The position numbers were made by a program, and so were the translations under genes. A DNA stretch of 64,000 nt from assembly GCA_052437175.1 (NCBI GenBank), contig JBQVOK010000006.1, positions 186,001 through 250,000 of the forward strand, read 5' to 3'. The stretch is from JACVCJ01 sp052437175 (GTDB lineage: Bacteria; Bacteroidota; Bacteroidia; CAIKAF01). Positions 1 through 8,262 of the stretch are shown here, in pieces. The notes beneath the pieces were generated by a model. That model saw only the letters and a list, made by a program, of their open reading frames with translations, was not told the origin of the DNA and made no database searches. Positions within the stretch are counted from its first letter, which is position 1; each line of letters starts with the position of its first letter.

Positions 1-1
1 C

Positions 2-715
2 GTACTTATGGACGATGAAAAAGGCAGCGAGATACACTGGATGCTGCACGAAATGAGGCAGCTCGGCCTGGATTCACTCATTGCCCGTCCGCAGGACCTG
101 GAGTTTGGGAACGGCAGCATTCAGTACAAAGGAAAAGAGCTTACCCAGTTCGTGCTGGAAATGGACCGTGAAGAGCTGCGGAAATTCCGGCCCGAAGTGC
201 TGAAGCAGATGATACGTACATCTACGTATATAAATGACGTTCGTACGCTCATCCTGCTGCATGATAAACGGGTACTGGCCGTGCTGTATAACCGGGCCAT
301 CATGCGCGATTACCTCAGCGAAGAGGAATACAGCCTGCTGATGCCTTTCCTGATCCCGTCCTATTCGCTCAGCGATCCTAAAGTACGTATACGCATCACC
401 GAAGATGCCGGCGACTGGATTCTGAAACGCAGCAGCGGGGGGCGGGGAGTAGATATGTACGTACGCAACGAATGTACGGACGCTTTCTGGCGGCAGACAG
501 TAGAAACCCGCTGGAACGAATACATGGTGCAGACCTTTGTACCCCAGCGGCACTACCGTATGCAGGACCGCATCATACAGGTGGTGGGTGTACTGCTCTG
601 TTTCAACGGGCATTTCTTTGGCACGGGCATCTACCGCGGTTCGGCCTACAGCGTGGTGAACGTACACCAGGGCAGGGGCATTATTTTCCCGGGAGCCGTT
701 TTTAACAGCGTATAG
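2..715 (+). CDS. ATP-grasp-like enzyme, 5' end outside the window
   Basis: The reading frame is open to the window edge, so the ATG at 8 is probably internal and the N-terminus is missing. The visible part resembles the ATP-binding half of a circularly permuted ATP-grasp ligase. It has a Lys-Arg followed by a glycine-rich GGRGV loop near residue 140, then an acidic/hydrophobic strand (WNEYMVQTFVP), and a C-terminal strand-rich segment with GTGIYRG. ATP-grasp enzymes of this type make amide or peptide bonds on small molecules or peptide tails. The gene ends 2 nt before a glycosyltransferase and is clearly in its operon. The family assignment rests on motif shape only; no specific substrate can be read from it. 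Confidence 0.5.
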   Translation, partial: VLMDDEKGSEIHWMLHEMRQLGLDSLIARPQDLEFGNGSIQYKGKELTQFVLEMDREELRKFRPEVLKQMIRTSTYINDVRTLILLHDKRVLAVLYNRAIMRDYLSEEEYSLLMPFLIPSYSLSDPKVRIRITEDAGDWILKRSSGGRGVDMYVRNECTDAFWRQTVETRWNEYMVQTFVPQRHYRMQDRIIQVVGVLLCFNGHFFGTGIYRGSAYSVVNVHQGRGIIFPGAVFNSV

Positions 716-717
716 GT

Positions 718-1641
718 ATGAGGTTTTCGCTGATCATACCGCTTTATAACAAGGCCGCCTATATACACGAGGCGCTGGAATCGGTATTCAGGCAGACAAA
801 ACGCCCGGCGGAACTGATCATTGTAGACGATGCCAGTACCGACGGCAGCCTGGACCGGGTACGCGAATTCCTGGAAAAACACGCAGATAACACAGCAGGC
901 ACCGATGTACGCATTATTGAACTGCTCCGCAATGCCGGCCCGGGCAATGCACGTAATGTCGGTTTTGAGCAGGCTACAGGAGATATTGTAAGTTTCCTGG
1001 ATGCCGACGATCTGCTGCACCCCAGCTATATGGAAGAAGTACTGCATGCCGTTGAAAAGCACGGGATCGACTTCCTGGTAATGAGTATACGTTATGTGCC
1101 CGGCGGGGAGCGGGACCCCGATATGTACAGCCTGCGCAACAAGACCCGCATACTGGAAGGCGATCTGCACCTGCTGCTGAACCCGCTGGACGTAGTGAGC
1201 TCGCCCGGCTTTGTTATGGGCGTAGGCTGTAACGTGGCCGCAAAACGTAGCTGGATGGCCCGGGAACGCTTTCATGAGGAAGCCCGGCTCAACGAAGGGA
1301 TCGACTACTGGTACCGCGTGCTGAACGGTATGCTAACCTCAGGCCGCGAAGTACGGGCCGGCCTGCACGCGGGTGCCCTGCTCAGCGTACGCATTGTGGA
1401 AGGCAGCCTCTCCCGCCGCAGTTACCGGCACTGGAAAGAGATCGATTACCCGCCTCTGCTGCTGCGTTACGGTAACAGCCGTAATCCTTACGACCGCCGC
1501 CTGGCCTCGGTCATTGCCGGACGCTGGTTCCGGCACGTGATGCAGCATACGCCTTCGTTATGGCAGAAACTACATTTTATGTGGCATTACAGAAGTTTTA
1601 TGAAACGATACGGATGGTACCTGCTGTCCGGTAAAGAATAA
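718..1641 (+). CDS. glycosyltransferase family 2
   Basis: A 307-residue protein with a classic GT-A start: the SLIIPLYNKAAYI strand at residues 4-16, IIVDDAS at 34-40, and the metal-binding DAD at 95-97 in FLDADD. These bind the nucleotide-sugar diphosphate and a divalent metal. It should move a sugar from a nucleotide donor onto a cytoplasmic acceptor. There is no transmembrane segment, so it is a soluble or peripheral enzyme. It lies 2 nt after the ATP-grasp-like gene and 2 nt before the adenylating enzyme, so the three are almost certainly co-transcribed. Donor and acceptor are unknown; in this company the acceptor may be a small molecule or modified peptide rather than a surface glycan. 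Confidence 0.85.
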   Translation: MRFSLIIPLYNKAAYIHEALESVFRQTKRPAELIIVDDASTDGSLDRVREFLEKHADNTAGTDVRIIELLRNAGPGNARNVGFEQATGDIVSFLDADDLLHPSYMEEVLHAVEKHGIDFLVMSIRYVPGGERDPDMYSLRNKTRILEGDLHLLLNPLDVVSSPGFVMGVGCNVAAKRSWMARERFHEEARLNEGIDYWYRVLNGMLTSGREVRAGLHAGALLSVRIVEGSLSRRSYRHWKEIDYPPLLLRYGNSRNPYDRRLASVIAGRWFRHVMQHTPSLWQKLHFMWHYRSFMKRYGWYLLSGKE

Positions 1642-1643
1642 AA

Positions 1644-2810
1644 ATGGAAACACCCGGCAGTTATTTCGAACACGTAAAACGATCGCCCTGGTACCGGGAG
1701 CTGTACCGCGGTATAGACCGGGCAGAGGATGCGCCGCCCCTGGATAAGGAGACTTTGCTGCGTATACTGAAGGAACATTTCGATCCGGCGGCGGAAACAG
1801 AAGGTGTGTACCTGGTGCGCTCCGGGGGCAGTACCCAAAAACCCCTGGTGTTCCCGGTAGATATCCGTGAAAACCTGCAACAGCGCCATATACTGGCCGC
1901 CCGGCTGCGGCAGGAGGGCGTTATAAAGACCGGTACAGTAGCTGCGAATCTCTTTACCTACGGACTGATGTACCGTACGGCCTCGATCCTCGATGATCTG
2001 CTGGAACGTTGCAGCGCCACCAGTCTGCCGCTGAGCGCCGAAGCCAAAAATGCGGATGTGTACGAAGCCATCCGGCAGTTTCGCCCGGGTATACTCATAG
2101 GCAGTCCCTCAAGGCTGGCCCTGCTGGCCCGTTACTTACAGGAAAATAAGCTGAAAGTGGAGGTTCCCGGCCTGCTTTTCGGGGGCGAATTCATGCTTCC
2201 ATCTTATGAAAAAATATTCATTAATGAGTTTAAAGCGCTGAATATATATGGGTTATACGGTTCGGCGGAGAGCGGGATATGGGCCTGGTCGCGCTATTCG
2301 AAAGAGCCGGGCCTGTACCGTGTGATCGACCCGGTGCACATCGAAATAGGGGATGCAGATGCGGAGGGTTTCGGGCAGATCCTGGTCACGAACCTGCTGC
2401 GGAAACGCTTTCCGGTGTTTCGTTATCAACTCGGGGACATCGGCCGCCTGGTGTACCGCAACGGCATCGCTTACCTGGAACTCCGTTCGCGTGAGAACAA
2501 GTCCTTTTTTATCGATTCTTCGAATATGTACCTGGACGATTTCCGGGAGATCACAGACGGCACCGAGGCTTTTCAGCTGCAGTTACTGCGCTCGGAAGAC
2601 CTGAAGCAGGTACTGAGGCTCCTGCTGGTAAAACCGCTGGCCGAAGCCGAAAAACAGGCTTTTGAAGAGCGCTGTCTTCAGCAGATGCGCGCCCTGATGC
2701 ACCTGAGTCCGTCACTGGTGCAAACCGAAGTAAAACTCTGTACCACGGCAGACCTGTACATGAACCCCGTTACCGCAAAAATACCGCAGCTGGTAGACTT
2801 CCGGGATTAG
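1644..2810 (+). CDS. PaaK-like AMP-forming acyl ligase (ANL superfamily)
   Basis: A 388-residue adenylating enzyme. Residues 59-67 (RSGGSTQKP) match the Ser/Gly-rich phosphate loop, residues about 199-212 (NIYGLYGSAESGIW) the adenine-binding A5 region, and FRYQLGDIGRL at about 259-268 the Tyr/Gly/Asp ribose-binding motif. The order and spacing fit the phenylacetate-CoA ligase/LuxE branch rather than large acyl-CoA synthetases. It would activate a carboxylate as the acyl-adenylate and pass it to CoA or another nucleophile. It begins 2 nt after the glycosyltransferase. Its last 4 bases overlap the stop of a convergent DUF983 gene. The substrate is unknown. Confidence 0.75.
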   Translation: METPGSYFEHVKRSPWYRELYRGIDRAEDAPPLDKETLLRILKEHFDPAAETEGVYLVRSGGSTQKPLVFPVDIRENLQQRHILAARLRQEGVIKTGTVAANLFTYGLMYRTASILDDLLERCSATSLPLSAEAKNADVYEAIRQFRPGILIGSPSRLALLARYLQENKLKVEVPGLLFGGEFMLPSYEKIFINEFKALNIYGLYGSAESGIWAWSRYSKEPGLYRVIDPVHIEIGDADAEGFGQILVTNLLRKRFPVFRYQLGDIGRLVYRNGIAYLELRSRENKSFFIDSSNMYLDDFREITDGTEAFQLQLLRSEDLKQVLRLLLVKPLAEAEKQAFEERCLQQMRALMHLSPSLVQTEVKLCTTADLYMNPVTAKIPQLVDFRD

Positions 2811-3223
2811 GCATTGTGCCCGGCCCTGCTACGTACAGTGGCTATGTTTTTCTGCCAGTCTTTGTCGTAATGCACAAAGAAGTTGAACCATACCACCCGG
2901 CTAACCCGTATCACAAAAGGCATCAGGAGCAGGAGCAGCAGGATGAACAGGGGCAGCATGTCCATATAGTCCAGGTCGAACAGCCAGTAAGCAACCGCCA
3001 GTATAGGAACTGTAACGGCGGTGGTCATGGCATAGCTGATGTAGGTGGCGCCCAGAAAGAAGCCGTCCTCCATTTTAAAATCCTGTCCGCATACGGGGCA
3101 GTGGTCCGGCATTCCGCCGATATTACGCAATGAGTACCTGTTTTTACTTACGAAGAGGTCTCCTTCGTTACAGCGGGGGCATTTCTCCTTAACCACGCTG
3201 TATAAAAATGTGCCCTTTTCCAT
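2807..3223 (-). CDS. DUF983 family zinc-ribbon membrane protein
   Basis: A 138-residue protein with two CxxC pairs, CPRC at 15-18 and CPVC at 42-45, which form a small N-terminal zinc ribbon. Two hydrophobic segments follow (about 57-80 and 85-106), then a short basic tail. This matches DUF983 in length and layout. Family members are small inner-membrane proteins of unknown role, often found beside respiratory or assembly genes. It is convergent with the PaaK-like gene and overlaps it by 4 bp. The upstream gap (3224-3468) is AT-rich and separates it from the divergent AraC gene. Confidence 0.85.
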   Translation of the reverse strand: MEKGTFLYSVVKEKCPRCNEGDLFVSKNRYSLRNIGGMPDHCPVCGQDFKMEDGFFLGATYISYAMTTAVTVPILAVAYWLFDLDYMDMLPLFILLLLLLMPFVIRVSRVVWFNFFVHYDKDWQKNIATVRSRAGHNA

Positions 3224-3468
3224 GTGTGGGTGCTGTTATTTTTTACACCGCAAAGGTACGCAATAATATGCGATTATGTACATATTTGTACTGGTTCTTT
3301 ATGAAAGATCAATCCGATAAATGACTTTATTTTAAATTTGTAATATATTTATATTGTTTTGTTTATGATGTATTTTTATGTGTTCATTCATTCATTTTTA
3401 GATGTAAGGTTTGAATATTATCTTTGAAAAGTACCATTTAATGTTGTAAAAGTTCTACCTTTCCGTCA

Positions 3469-4386
3469 ATGAGTTCAACGGTCTATCCTACATTCGGTAT
3501 CTGTAACCTGAGCGCCAGCCGTTCGGGCAATGATCTGCTGAATGCCGATCCGCTCGGTTCCTACATCAGCGGCAATCCGCACCTGCAGGCCATGCACAGC
3601 CATTCGTTCTACCACCTGGTCTATTTCCGTTCGGGGGCCGGCACGCATACAGTCGATTTTGAAACCTTTCCCGTAGAGCCGGGCATGATCTATTTTATGA
3701 AGCCGGGCCAGGTACACGTGTGGAATTTTGAAGGTGTGCCCGAAGGCTATATCGTAAATTTCTCGCCTGTTTTTTTCGACCAGCTGTTCATCAGCGGCGG
3801 ATTTATCGACCGTTTTCCCTTTTTTATTCCCAATACCGGGCGCCAGGTGCTGCTTTTGCCACAGGAACGCCGGGCACATACCGAAGCCTTGCTGGAGGCG
3901 GTGCTGCAGGAGCAGCAACGGCAGGAACCATCGTCCCAGCTGATGATCGCCGCGCTGCTGATACAGCTTTTCCTGCAGGTAGACCGCTATTCGGAACAGA
4001 AATACCGGCATGAGGCAGCCGGTTACCAGTCGGCCGTGCTGCGTAAGTTTGAACAGCTGATCGAAGAGCACTTCCGCAGTAAACGCCTGCCCCGGGAATA
4101 TGCAGAGCTGCTGCACATCACCCCGAGCCATCTCAACGCGCTCTGCCGCGAGCTGCTGGGCACTTCGGCCGGCGAACTGATCCGCAACCGCGTGGTACTG
4201 GAGGCCAAACGCCTGCTGGTGAATTTTGAACGCAGTGTAAGCGCCGTGGCCCAGGAACTGAATTTTCCCGATACCTCGTACTTTATCCGCTTTTTTAAAA
4301 AATACAACGGACTTACGCCCGAACAGTTCCGCCGTTCGTTCCGTCCGCAGCAACATACCCACTCCCATGAAGAGCAAGACCATTAA
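3469..4386 (+). CDS. AraC family transcriptional regulator with cupin sensor
   Basis: A 305-residue one-component regulator. Residues about 40-130 form a cupin-like domain with the conserved HSHSFYHLVYF strand and a PGMIYFMKPGQVH turn, the usual ligand pocket of this class. The C-terminal 100 residues carry the two AraC helix-turn-helix units: LHITPSHLNALCRELLG in the first, then FPDTSYFIRFFKKYNGLTP in the second. It probably senses a small molecule and activates nearby genes. The last 20 bases overlap the start of a second AraC gene of the same length in another frame, so the two are translationally linked. The start was chosen as the first ATG after the AT-rich leader. Confidence 0.88.
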   Translation: MSSTVYPTFGICNLSASRSGNDLLNADPLGSYISGNPHLQAMHSHSFYHLVYFRSGAGTHTVDFETFPVEPGMIYFMKPGQVHVWNFEGVPEGYIVNFSPVFFDQLFISGGFIDRFPFFIPNTGRQVLLLPQERRAHTEALLEAVLQEQQRQEPSSQLMIAALLIQLFLQVDRYSEQKYRHEAAGYQSAVLRKFEQLIEEHFRSKRLPREYAELLHITPSHLNALCRELLGTSAGELIRNRVVLEAKRLLVNFERSVSAVAQELNFPDTSYFIRFFKKYNGLTPEQFRRSFRPQQHTHSHEEQDH

Positions 4387-5284
4387 AACGTACAGTACGG
4401 AGAGCTTCCGTGAAAAATATATCCATAACCGGCCCCGGGTGGACGAAATGCTGAAATCGGGTTTCGGTAAGTTTTTCATTACCCGGGTAGAAGAGCTGAT
4501 CCGCAGCATACGCCTGCCCGTACCGCCTGCGCGTTCTTCCACGCATACCTTTATATACCTTACCGATGGCGAAGCCGTAATGGACGTGGGCCGCGAAACC
4601 TATACCGTGTACCGGGACGAATGCCTGGTGGTGCCGGCCGGACAGGTCTTTGCCTTTGCCAATGTGGACATCAACCAGGGTTTTATCTTTAATTTTCATA
4701 ACGATATGCTGGCGGGAAAATACGGCCGGCCCGACCTGATGAAGGAGTTTGAATTCCTGCAGGTATGGGGCAACCCGCATATAAAACTCGACGCCCGCAC
4801 TTCGGCACTGGTACGGCATCTTTTTGAACGGCTGCTGCTGGAATATACCGAACACGGCCTGGAACGCATGGATATACTGCAGACCAATTTTATAACGCTG
4901 CTGTGTGAGATAAACCGGGCCTACCGGCCACAGAACGAGAGCGTGCACAAACAGGCGGTACATATCAGCAACCGTTTCCGCGAACTTTTGTATATACATG
5001 TTAAACAGCAGCACCAGCTTACTTTTTATGCGTCTGAGCTGCATATTACGCCCAATCACCTCAATAAATCGGTGAAGCTGGTTACGGGAAAACCGCCGGG
5101 AAAATGGATCGACGAGGCCCTGATCACCGAAGCCAAGATACTGCTGCACCAGAGTGGAATGTCCGTAGGGGAGCTGGCCGCGGAGATCGGCTTCCTGGAT
5201 GCGTCCTACTTTGCCCGGCTTTTTAAAAAGTACGAAGGCGTGAGTCCGACGGAATTTCGTAGAAAGATTGAAAAGTCCCTGTAA
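4367..5284 (+). CDS. AraC family transcriptional regulator, second of an overlapping pair
   Basis: A 305-residue protein of the same design as the preceding gene: N-terminal cupin-like sensor (DGEAVMDVGRETYTVY, VVPAGQVFAFANVD) and C-terminal double helix-turn-helix ending in DASYFARLFKKYEGVSPTEF. Its start lies 20 bp inside the upstream AraC gene, which suggests coupled translation. The two sensor halves look only distantly similar, so this is either an old duplication or two independently acquired regulators now stoichiometrically linked. Downstream at 5359 are two small membrane protein genes on the same strand, possible targets. Confidence 0.87.
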   Translation: MKSKTIKTYSTESFREKYIHNRPRVDEMLKSGFGKFFITRVEELIRSIRLPVPPARSSTHTFIYLTDGEAVMDVGRETYTVYRDECLVVPAGQVFAFANVDINQGFIFNFHNDMLAGKYGRPDLMKEFEFLQVWGNPHIKLDARTSALVRHLFERLLLEYTEHGLERMDILQTNFITLLCEINRAYRPQNESVHKQAVHISNRFRELLYIHVKQQHQLTFYASELHITPNHLNKSVKLVTGKPPGKWIDEALITEAKILLHQSGMSVGELAAEIGFLDASYFARLFKKYEGVSPTEFRRKIEKSL

Positions 5285-5358
5285 AGGCATTAAATATCCT
5301 ATTCAGAAAAGGGCGCTCGTTTCAATTTTGCATCGTCAAAAAAAAAAATGATCATCCT

Positions 5359-5799
5359 ATGCAAATGAGTGTCCATCACGTACCCGAATTTACGGTCCTG
5401 AATGCCCTGGCGGCGGTGGGGATCGCCTTGGTGTATATTTTTTTATCGTCGCTGCAGCGCGAACCTGGCCGGCAGCAGTTCAATGCCATTATGATCGGCG
5501 GGGCAGGGGCCGCCTACCTGAACGGTGGCCTGGGTGCCTGGGAATTTGCCTTCTGCGTTCCCATGGCCTTTATTGCGTACAAGGGGCTGCGCAATTATAA
5601 CTACATCGGTCTGGGCTGGCTGCTGCACACCGGCTGGGATATTGTGCACCACCTGTACGCTTCGCCCATTGTGCCGTTCAGTCCGTCTTCCTCGGCAGGC
5701 TGTGCACTTTGTGATGCCATACTGGCCCTCTGGTTCTTTGCCGGGGCGCCGTCGCTGCGCGACCGTCTTTTTAAAAACAGAACCCTTAGATCTGCCTGA
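5359..5799 (+). CDS. DUF6010 family membrane protein
   Basis: A 146-residue hydrophobic protein with about four membrane segments. The conserved IMIGGAGAAYLNGG and HTGWDIVHHLY stretches, plus a late CALCDAILALWFF helix, match DUF6010 as I know it. Its function is unknown; the clustered His and Trp residues could bind a metal or cofactor, but that is inference. The adjacent membrane gene starts 2 nt after its stop, so both are likely co-transcribed. The terminator at 6388 closes the unit. Confidence 0.75.
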   Translation: MQMSVHHVPEFTVLNALAAVGIALVYIFLSSLQREPGRQQFNAIMIGGAGAAYLNGGLGAWEFAFCVPMAFIAYKGLRNYNYIGLGWLLHTGWDIVHHLYASPIVPFSPSSSAGCALCDAILALWFFAGAPSLRDRLFKNRTLRSA

Positions 5800-5801
5800 G
5801 T

Positions 5802-6269
5802 ATGTATATCTATCTGCTGAGCATCCATTCTGTAGTACGCTGGCTGGTACTGGCCGCGCTGCTGTATTCCGTTTACCGGGCCTGGCGGGGCTACCGCGGC
5901 GGGCTGACTTTTTCGGCCGCCGATAATTCCCTGCGACACTGGACGGCTACCCTGGCACATATTCAGCTGCTGATCGGCTTTGTGCTGTACTTTAACAGTC
6001 CGCTGGTACAGTATTTCCTTTCAGATACAAGGAACGCCCTGAAACAGCCCGAACTGCTTTTTTTCGGTATACTGCACATCTGTCTCATGTTTGTTTCGGT
6101 GCTTGTGCTTACCATCGGTTCGGCCCTGGCCAAACGCCGGGAGAGCGACCGGGACAAGTACCGCACCATGCTTTTCTGGTTCTCGGCGGCCCTGTTCATT
6201 ATTTTTATGGCCATTCCCTGGCCTTTTTCACCGCTGGCGTCCCGGCCCTGGCTGCGTACGTTCGAATAG
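5802..6269 (+). CDS. small four-helix membrane protein of unknown function
   Basis: A 155-residue protein with four predicted membrane helices at about 10-28, 50-68, 83-105 and 122-142. A His in the first helix (SIHSVVRWLVL), HIQ in the second and HIC in the third line up roughly as in di-haem cytochrome b type proteins. Similar Bacteroidota proteins are often labelled cytochrome B, but haem binding is not proven by what can be read here. It follows the DUF6010 gene by 2 nt and shares its terminator. Confidence 0.6.
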   Translation: MYIYLLSIHSVVRWLVLAALLYSVYRAWRGYRGGLTFSAADNSLRHWTATLAHIQLLIGFVLYFNSPLVQYFLSDTRNALKQPELLFFGILHICLMFVSVLVLTIGSALAKRRESDRDKYRTMLFWFSAALFIIFMAIPWPFSPLASRPWLRTFE

Positions 6270-6387
6270 GCCCGGCCTGTGCTGAATTTTTTCCATGGCG
6301 GATTAAACCCGGGAGGAAAGTACGGGTCAAAAGTGTAAGACAAGGCCAGTTTAATCCTGTATTCCTCCTGAGTGCGTCTCTCATATA

Positions 6388-6424
6388 CCCCGGCTGTATT
6401 CGTATGGCCGGGGATTTTGTTTTT
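6388..6424 (+). terminator. rho-independent terminator after the DUF6010 operon
   Basis: A 7-bp perfect stem, CCCCGGC paired with GCCGGGG, with a 12-nt loop, followed by a T-rich run. It lies about 120 nt after the stop at 6269. Confidence 0.7.
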
Positions 6425-6446
6425 CAGACAGGGAATGCCGGAAAAC

Positions 6447-6472
6447 AAAAAAAAGGACCCGTTACCGGATCC
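6447..6472 (-). terminator. rho-independent terminator of tRNA-Leu
   Basis: On the minus strand GGATCCG pairs with CGGGTCC (one G-T pair) around a 4-nt loop, followed by eight T. It starts about 10 nt after the 3' end of the tRNA. Confidence 0.8.
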
Positions 6473-6481
6473 TTTCTTCAG

Positions 6482-6563
6482 TGCAGAAGGCGGGACTCGA
6501 ACCCGCACACCTTGCGGCACACGCCCCTGAAACGTGCGTGTCTACCAATTTCACCACTTCTGC
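6482..6563 (-). tRNA. tRNA-Leu (anticodon CAG)
   Basis: The minus strand folds as a complete tRNA. The 7-bp acceptor GCAGAAG/CTTCTGC carries discriminator A. There is a D arm, an anticodon stem CACGT/GCGTG with loop TTCAGGG giving anticodon CAG, a medium variable arm, and a T arm with GGTTCGAGTCC. The 3' CCA is not encoded, as is common in Bacteroidota. CUG is the most frequent Leu codon in the neighbouring genes by eye, which fits this isoacceptor. It is an isolated single-gene unit with its own promoter and terminator. Confidence 0.97.
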
Positions 6564-6576
6564 GTTTCTGCGGGTG

Positions 6577-6606
6577 CAAAGATAGAACTTTTATATATCT
6601 TCCAAA
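6577..6606 (-). promoter_or_regulatory. tRNA-Leu promoter (TTTG-n18-TATCTTTG)
   Basis: On the minus strand TTTG (6603-6606) is followed after 18 nt by TATCTTTG (6577-6584), a full match to the Bacteroidota -33/-7 consensus. It ends 13 nt before the mature tRNA 5' end. Confidence 0.8.
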
Positions 6607-6738
6607 TTTTTCAGGAACTATTTTTTGTGTTCCCCTGTATTTTTTTGGCTTCCGGCGATGCATTGCCGTGAAATGTACATAGTTAGCTGCTGGAAAAATT
6701 TTCACCTAAAATGCATACGGCCGGCCCCGAAAGGGCCC

Positions 6739-7056
6739 TTACAGCTGCGAAAGACCTTCGAGCTGCCTGAAAACGGGCAGCAGGGTATGCCCGCGTTCGC
6801 TGAGTACGTATTCGGTATGCAGGGGTTTAAGGCTGATCACATTTTTACGGAGCAGGCCTTCCTGTTCCAGTTCCTTCAGGGCAGAAGCAATGCCCTGGCG
6901 GTTGGCGCCCGGTATCTGCCGCAGCAGGCTGTTGAACCGCAGGGGCGATTCAGCGGCCAGCCGGAATATCTGGGGTTTCCATTTGCCGGCCAGCAGTTTC
7001 AGCAGGCCTTCGGCAGGACAACTTTCTCCGTTTGTTTTATCCTGTGCGGTGGTCAT
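6739..7056 (-). CDS. HxlR family transcriptional regulator
   Basis: A 105-residue winged-helix repressor. It has the family's Cys near the N-terminus (SCPAEGLLKLLAGKWKP), the LRFNSLLRQIPGANRQGIA recognition region and the LTEYVLSERG wing-like segment (here HTEYVLSERGHTLLP). HxlR proteins sense reactive aldehydes or oxidants through that Cys and usually repress the gene across a shared promoter. Here it faces a DsbA-like lipoprotein gene, with 95 bp between the two starts and an imperfect dyad in the middle. A redox or electrophile response is a reasonable inference. Confidence 0.88.
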   Translation of the reverse strand: MTTAQDKTNGESCPAEGLLKLLAGKWKPQIFRLAAESPLRFNSLLRQIPGANRQGIASALKELEQEGLLRKNVISLKPLHTEYVLSERGHTLLPVFRQLEGLSQL

Positions 7057-7080
7057 GTTTTTCTGACTTCTTGTTTAGCA

Positions 7081-7105
7081 AGTGCGGGTTCCCGAACTTT
7101 GCACT
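7081..7105. promoter_or_regulatory. candidate HxlR operator dyad
   Basis: AGTGC at 7081-7085 is mirrored by GCACT at 7101-7105, and GTTC/GAAC (7088-7091, 7094-7097) lies inside almost on the same centre. A -7-like GAACTTTG (7094-7101) for the rightward gene sits within it, so binding would block that promoter. Confidence 0.45.
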
Positions 7106-7151
7106 AAGTTACACAATCGGTACCGGCCCGCCAAACCGGCAAACATTGTCT

Positions 7152-8159
7152 ATGCGAAAAACCATTTTATACACCGCATTGCTCCTGCTTACCGCATGCA
7201 GCAGCCGTGCACAGAACCATCAAAAAATGAACGGGAATAAACAAACGAACGTAAATCCACTGCTCTGCGATCCTGAAAAGGGCGCCTGCGAAATGCCCGG
7301 AATGACGGGCGCTACCGGGGAACTGAGCCCAGTGTCGGGCCCCAGACCCATACACATCGTCTATTTTACGGACCCCATCTGCTCTTCCTGCTGGGGTATA
7401 GAACCGCAGCTGCGTAAACTGAAACTGGAATACGGCGCGTATTTCGACATCGAGTACCGTATGGGCGGACTGCTGCCTTCCTGGGATATTTACAACAGCG
7501 GCGGCATCAGCAAACCTTCGGATGTGGCCCATCACTGGGACGAAGTAAGCGCCTATTACGAAATGCCCATCGACGGCGACGTATGGCTCGAAGACCCGCT
7601 GTCGTCCTCCTATCCGCCATCCATTGCCTTTAAAGCGGCCCAGCTGCAGGACCCGAACAAAGCCCTGTTGTTCATGCGCCGCATACGCGAAATGGTATTC
7701 CTGGAAAAGAAGAACATTACCCGCTGGGAACACCTGGCACAGGCAGCCGCAGAGAGCGGACTGGACAGTGTAAAACTGAAGCAGGATTACCAGGGACAGG
7801 CCGAAGCGCTTTTCCGTGATGACCTGAGCCTGGCCCGCAGTATGGGCGTACGCGGTTTTCCCACCATGTTCTTCAGCGACAGCCTGGGCAACCGCCTTAT
7901 GATGTATGGCGTAAAACCCTACGAAGCCTTTGTGCAGACCCTACGGAAACTGCTTCCCGAAGCACAGAAAAAAGAAACGGATACGGGCTGGGAACACCTG
8001 TTTGCACATTATCCCACACTTACCAATAAAGAATTTGCGGTGTTGAGCGGCCGTACCTATGGCGAGGCAGAACAACTGCTGAAAGGCCTGTATGACCAGA
8101 AAAAGCTACAGCACACCCAGTGTAAGAACGGTGTGTTATGGAAGCGGCCCGGACAATAA
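7152..8159 (+). CDS. DsbA/FrnE-like thioredoxin-fold lipoprotein
   Basis: The start at 7152 gives a good SPII signal with LLLTAC and Cys16 as lipid anchor; an in-frame start further upstream would overlap the HxlR promoter. The 335-residue protein has the DsbA-type active site CSSC at 77-80 in FTDPICSSCWG. The helical insert and the cis-Pro region GVRGFPTMFF follow at about 230-240. This is the FrnE/DsbA branch of disulfide oxidoreductases, here placed outside the cytoplasm. A 60-residue C-terminal extension with TLTNKEFAVLSGRTYGEAEQ looks like a small helical domain. Probable role: thiol-disulfide exchange in the periplasm, possibly controlled by the divergent HxlR regulator. Confidence 0.78.
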   Translation: MRKTILYTALLLLTACSSRAQNHQKMNGNKQTNVNPLLCDPEKGACEMPGMTGATGELSPVSGPRPIHIVYFTDPICSSCWGIEPQLRKLKLEYGAYFDIEYRMGGLLPSWDIYNSGGISKPSDVAHHWDEVSAYYEMPIDGDVWLEDPLSSSYPPSIAFKAAQLQDPNKALLFMRRIREMVFLEKKNITRWEHLAQAAAESGLDSVKLKQDYQGQAEALFRDDLSLARSMGVRGFPTMFFSDSLGNRLMMYGVKPYEAFVQTLRKLLPEAQKKETDTGWEHLFAHYPTLTNKEFAVLSGRTYGEAEQLLKGLYDQKKLQHTQCKNGVLWKRPGQ

Positions 8160-8262
8160 AAACTTAGTAGACCCGTTATACGGTAAAGAAAAGCTCCTGA
8201 AAAACGTATACTGATAAGAACCGGTACTTCCGGGCATGTTTAACCTTTAACAGAGCAACCGT

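Noticed and set aside
3475..5290. Antisense frames of 325-355 codons over the AraC pair
   Set aside because: Shadow frames; low-complexity translation without domains.
6404..6682. Open frame across tRNA-Leu with a RRRDSNPHT-like stretch
   Set aside because: This is the well-known false protein made by translating a tRNA gene; the tRNA fold explains the region.
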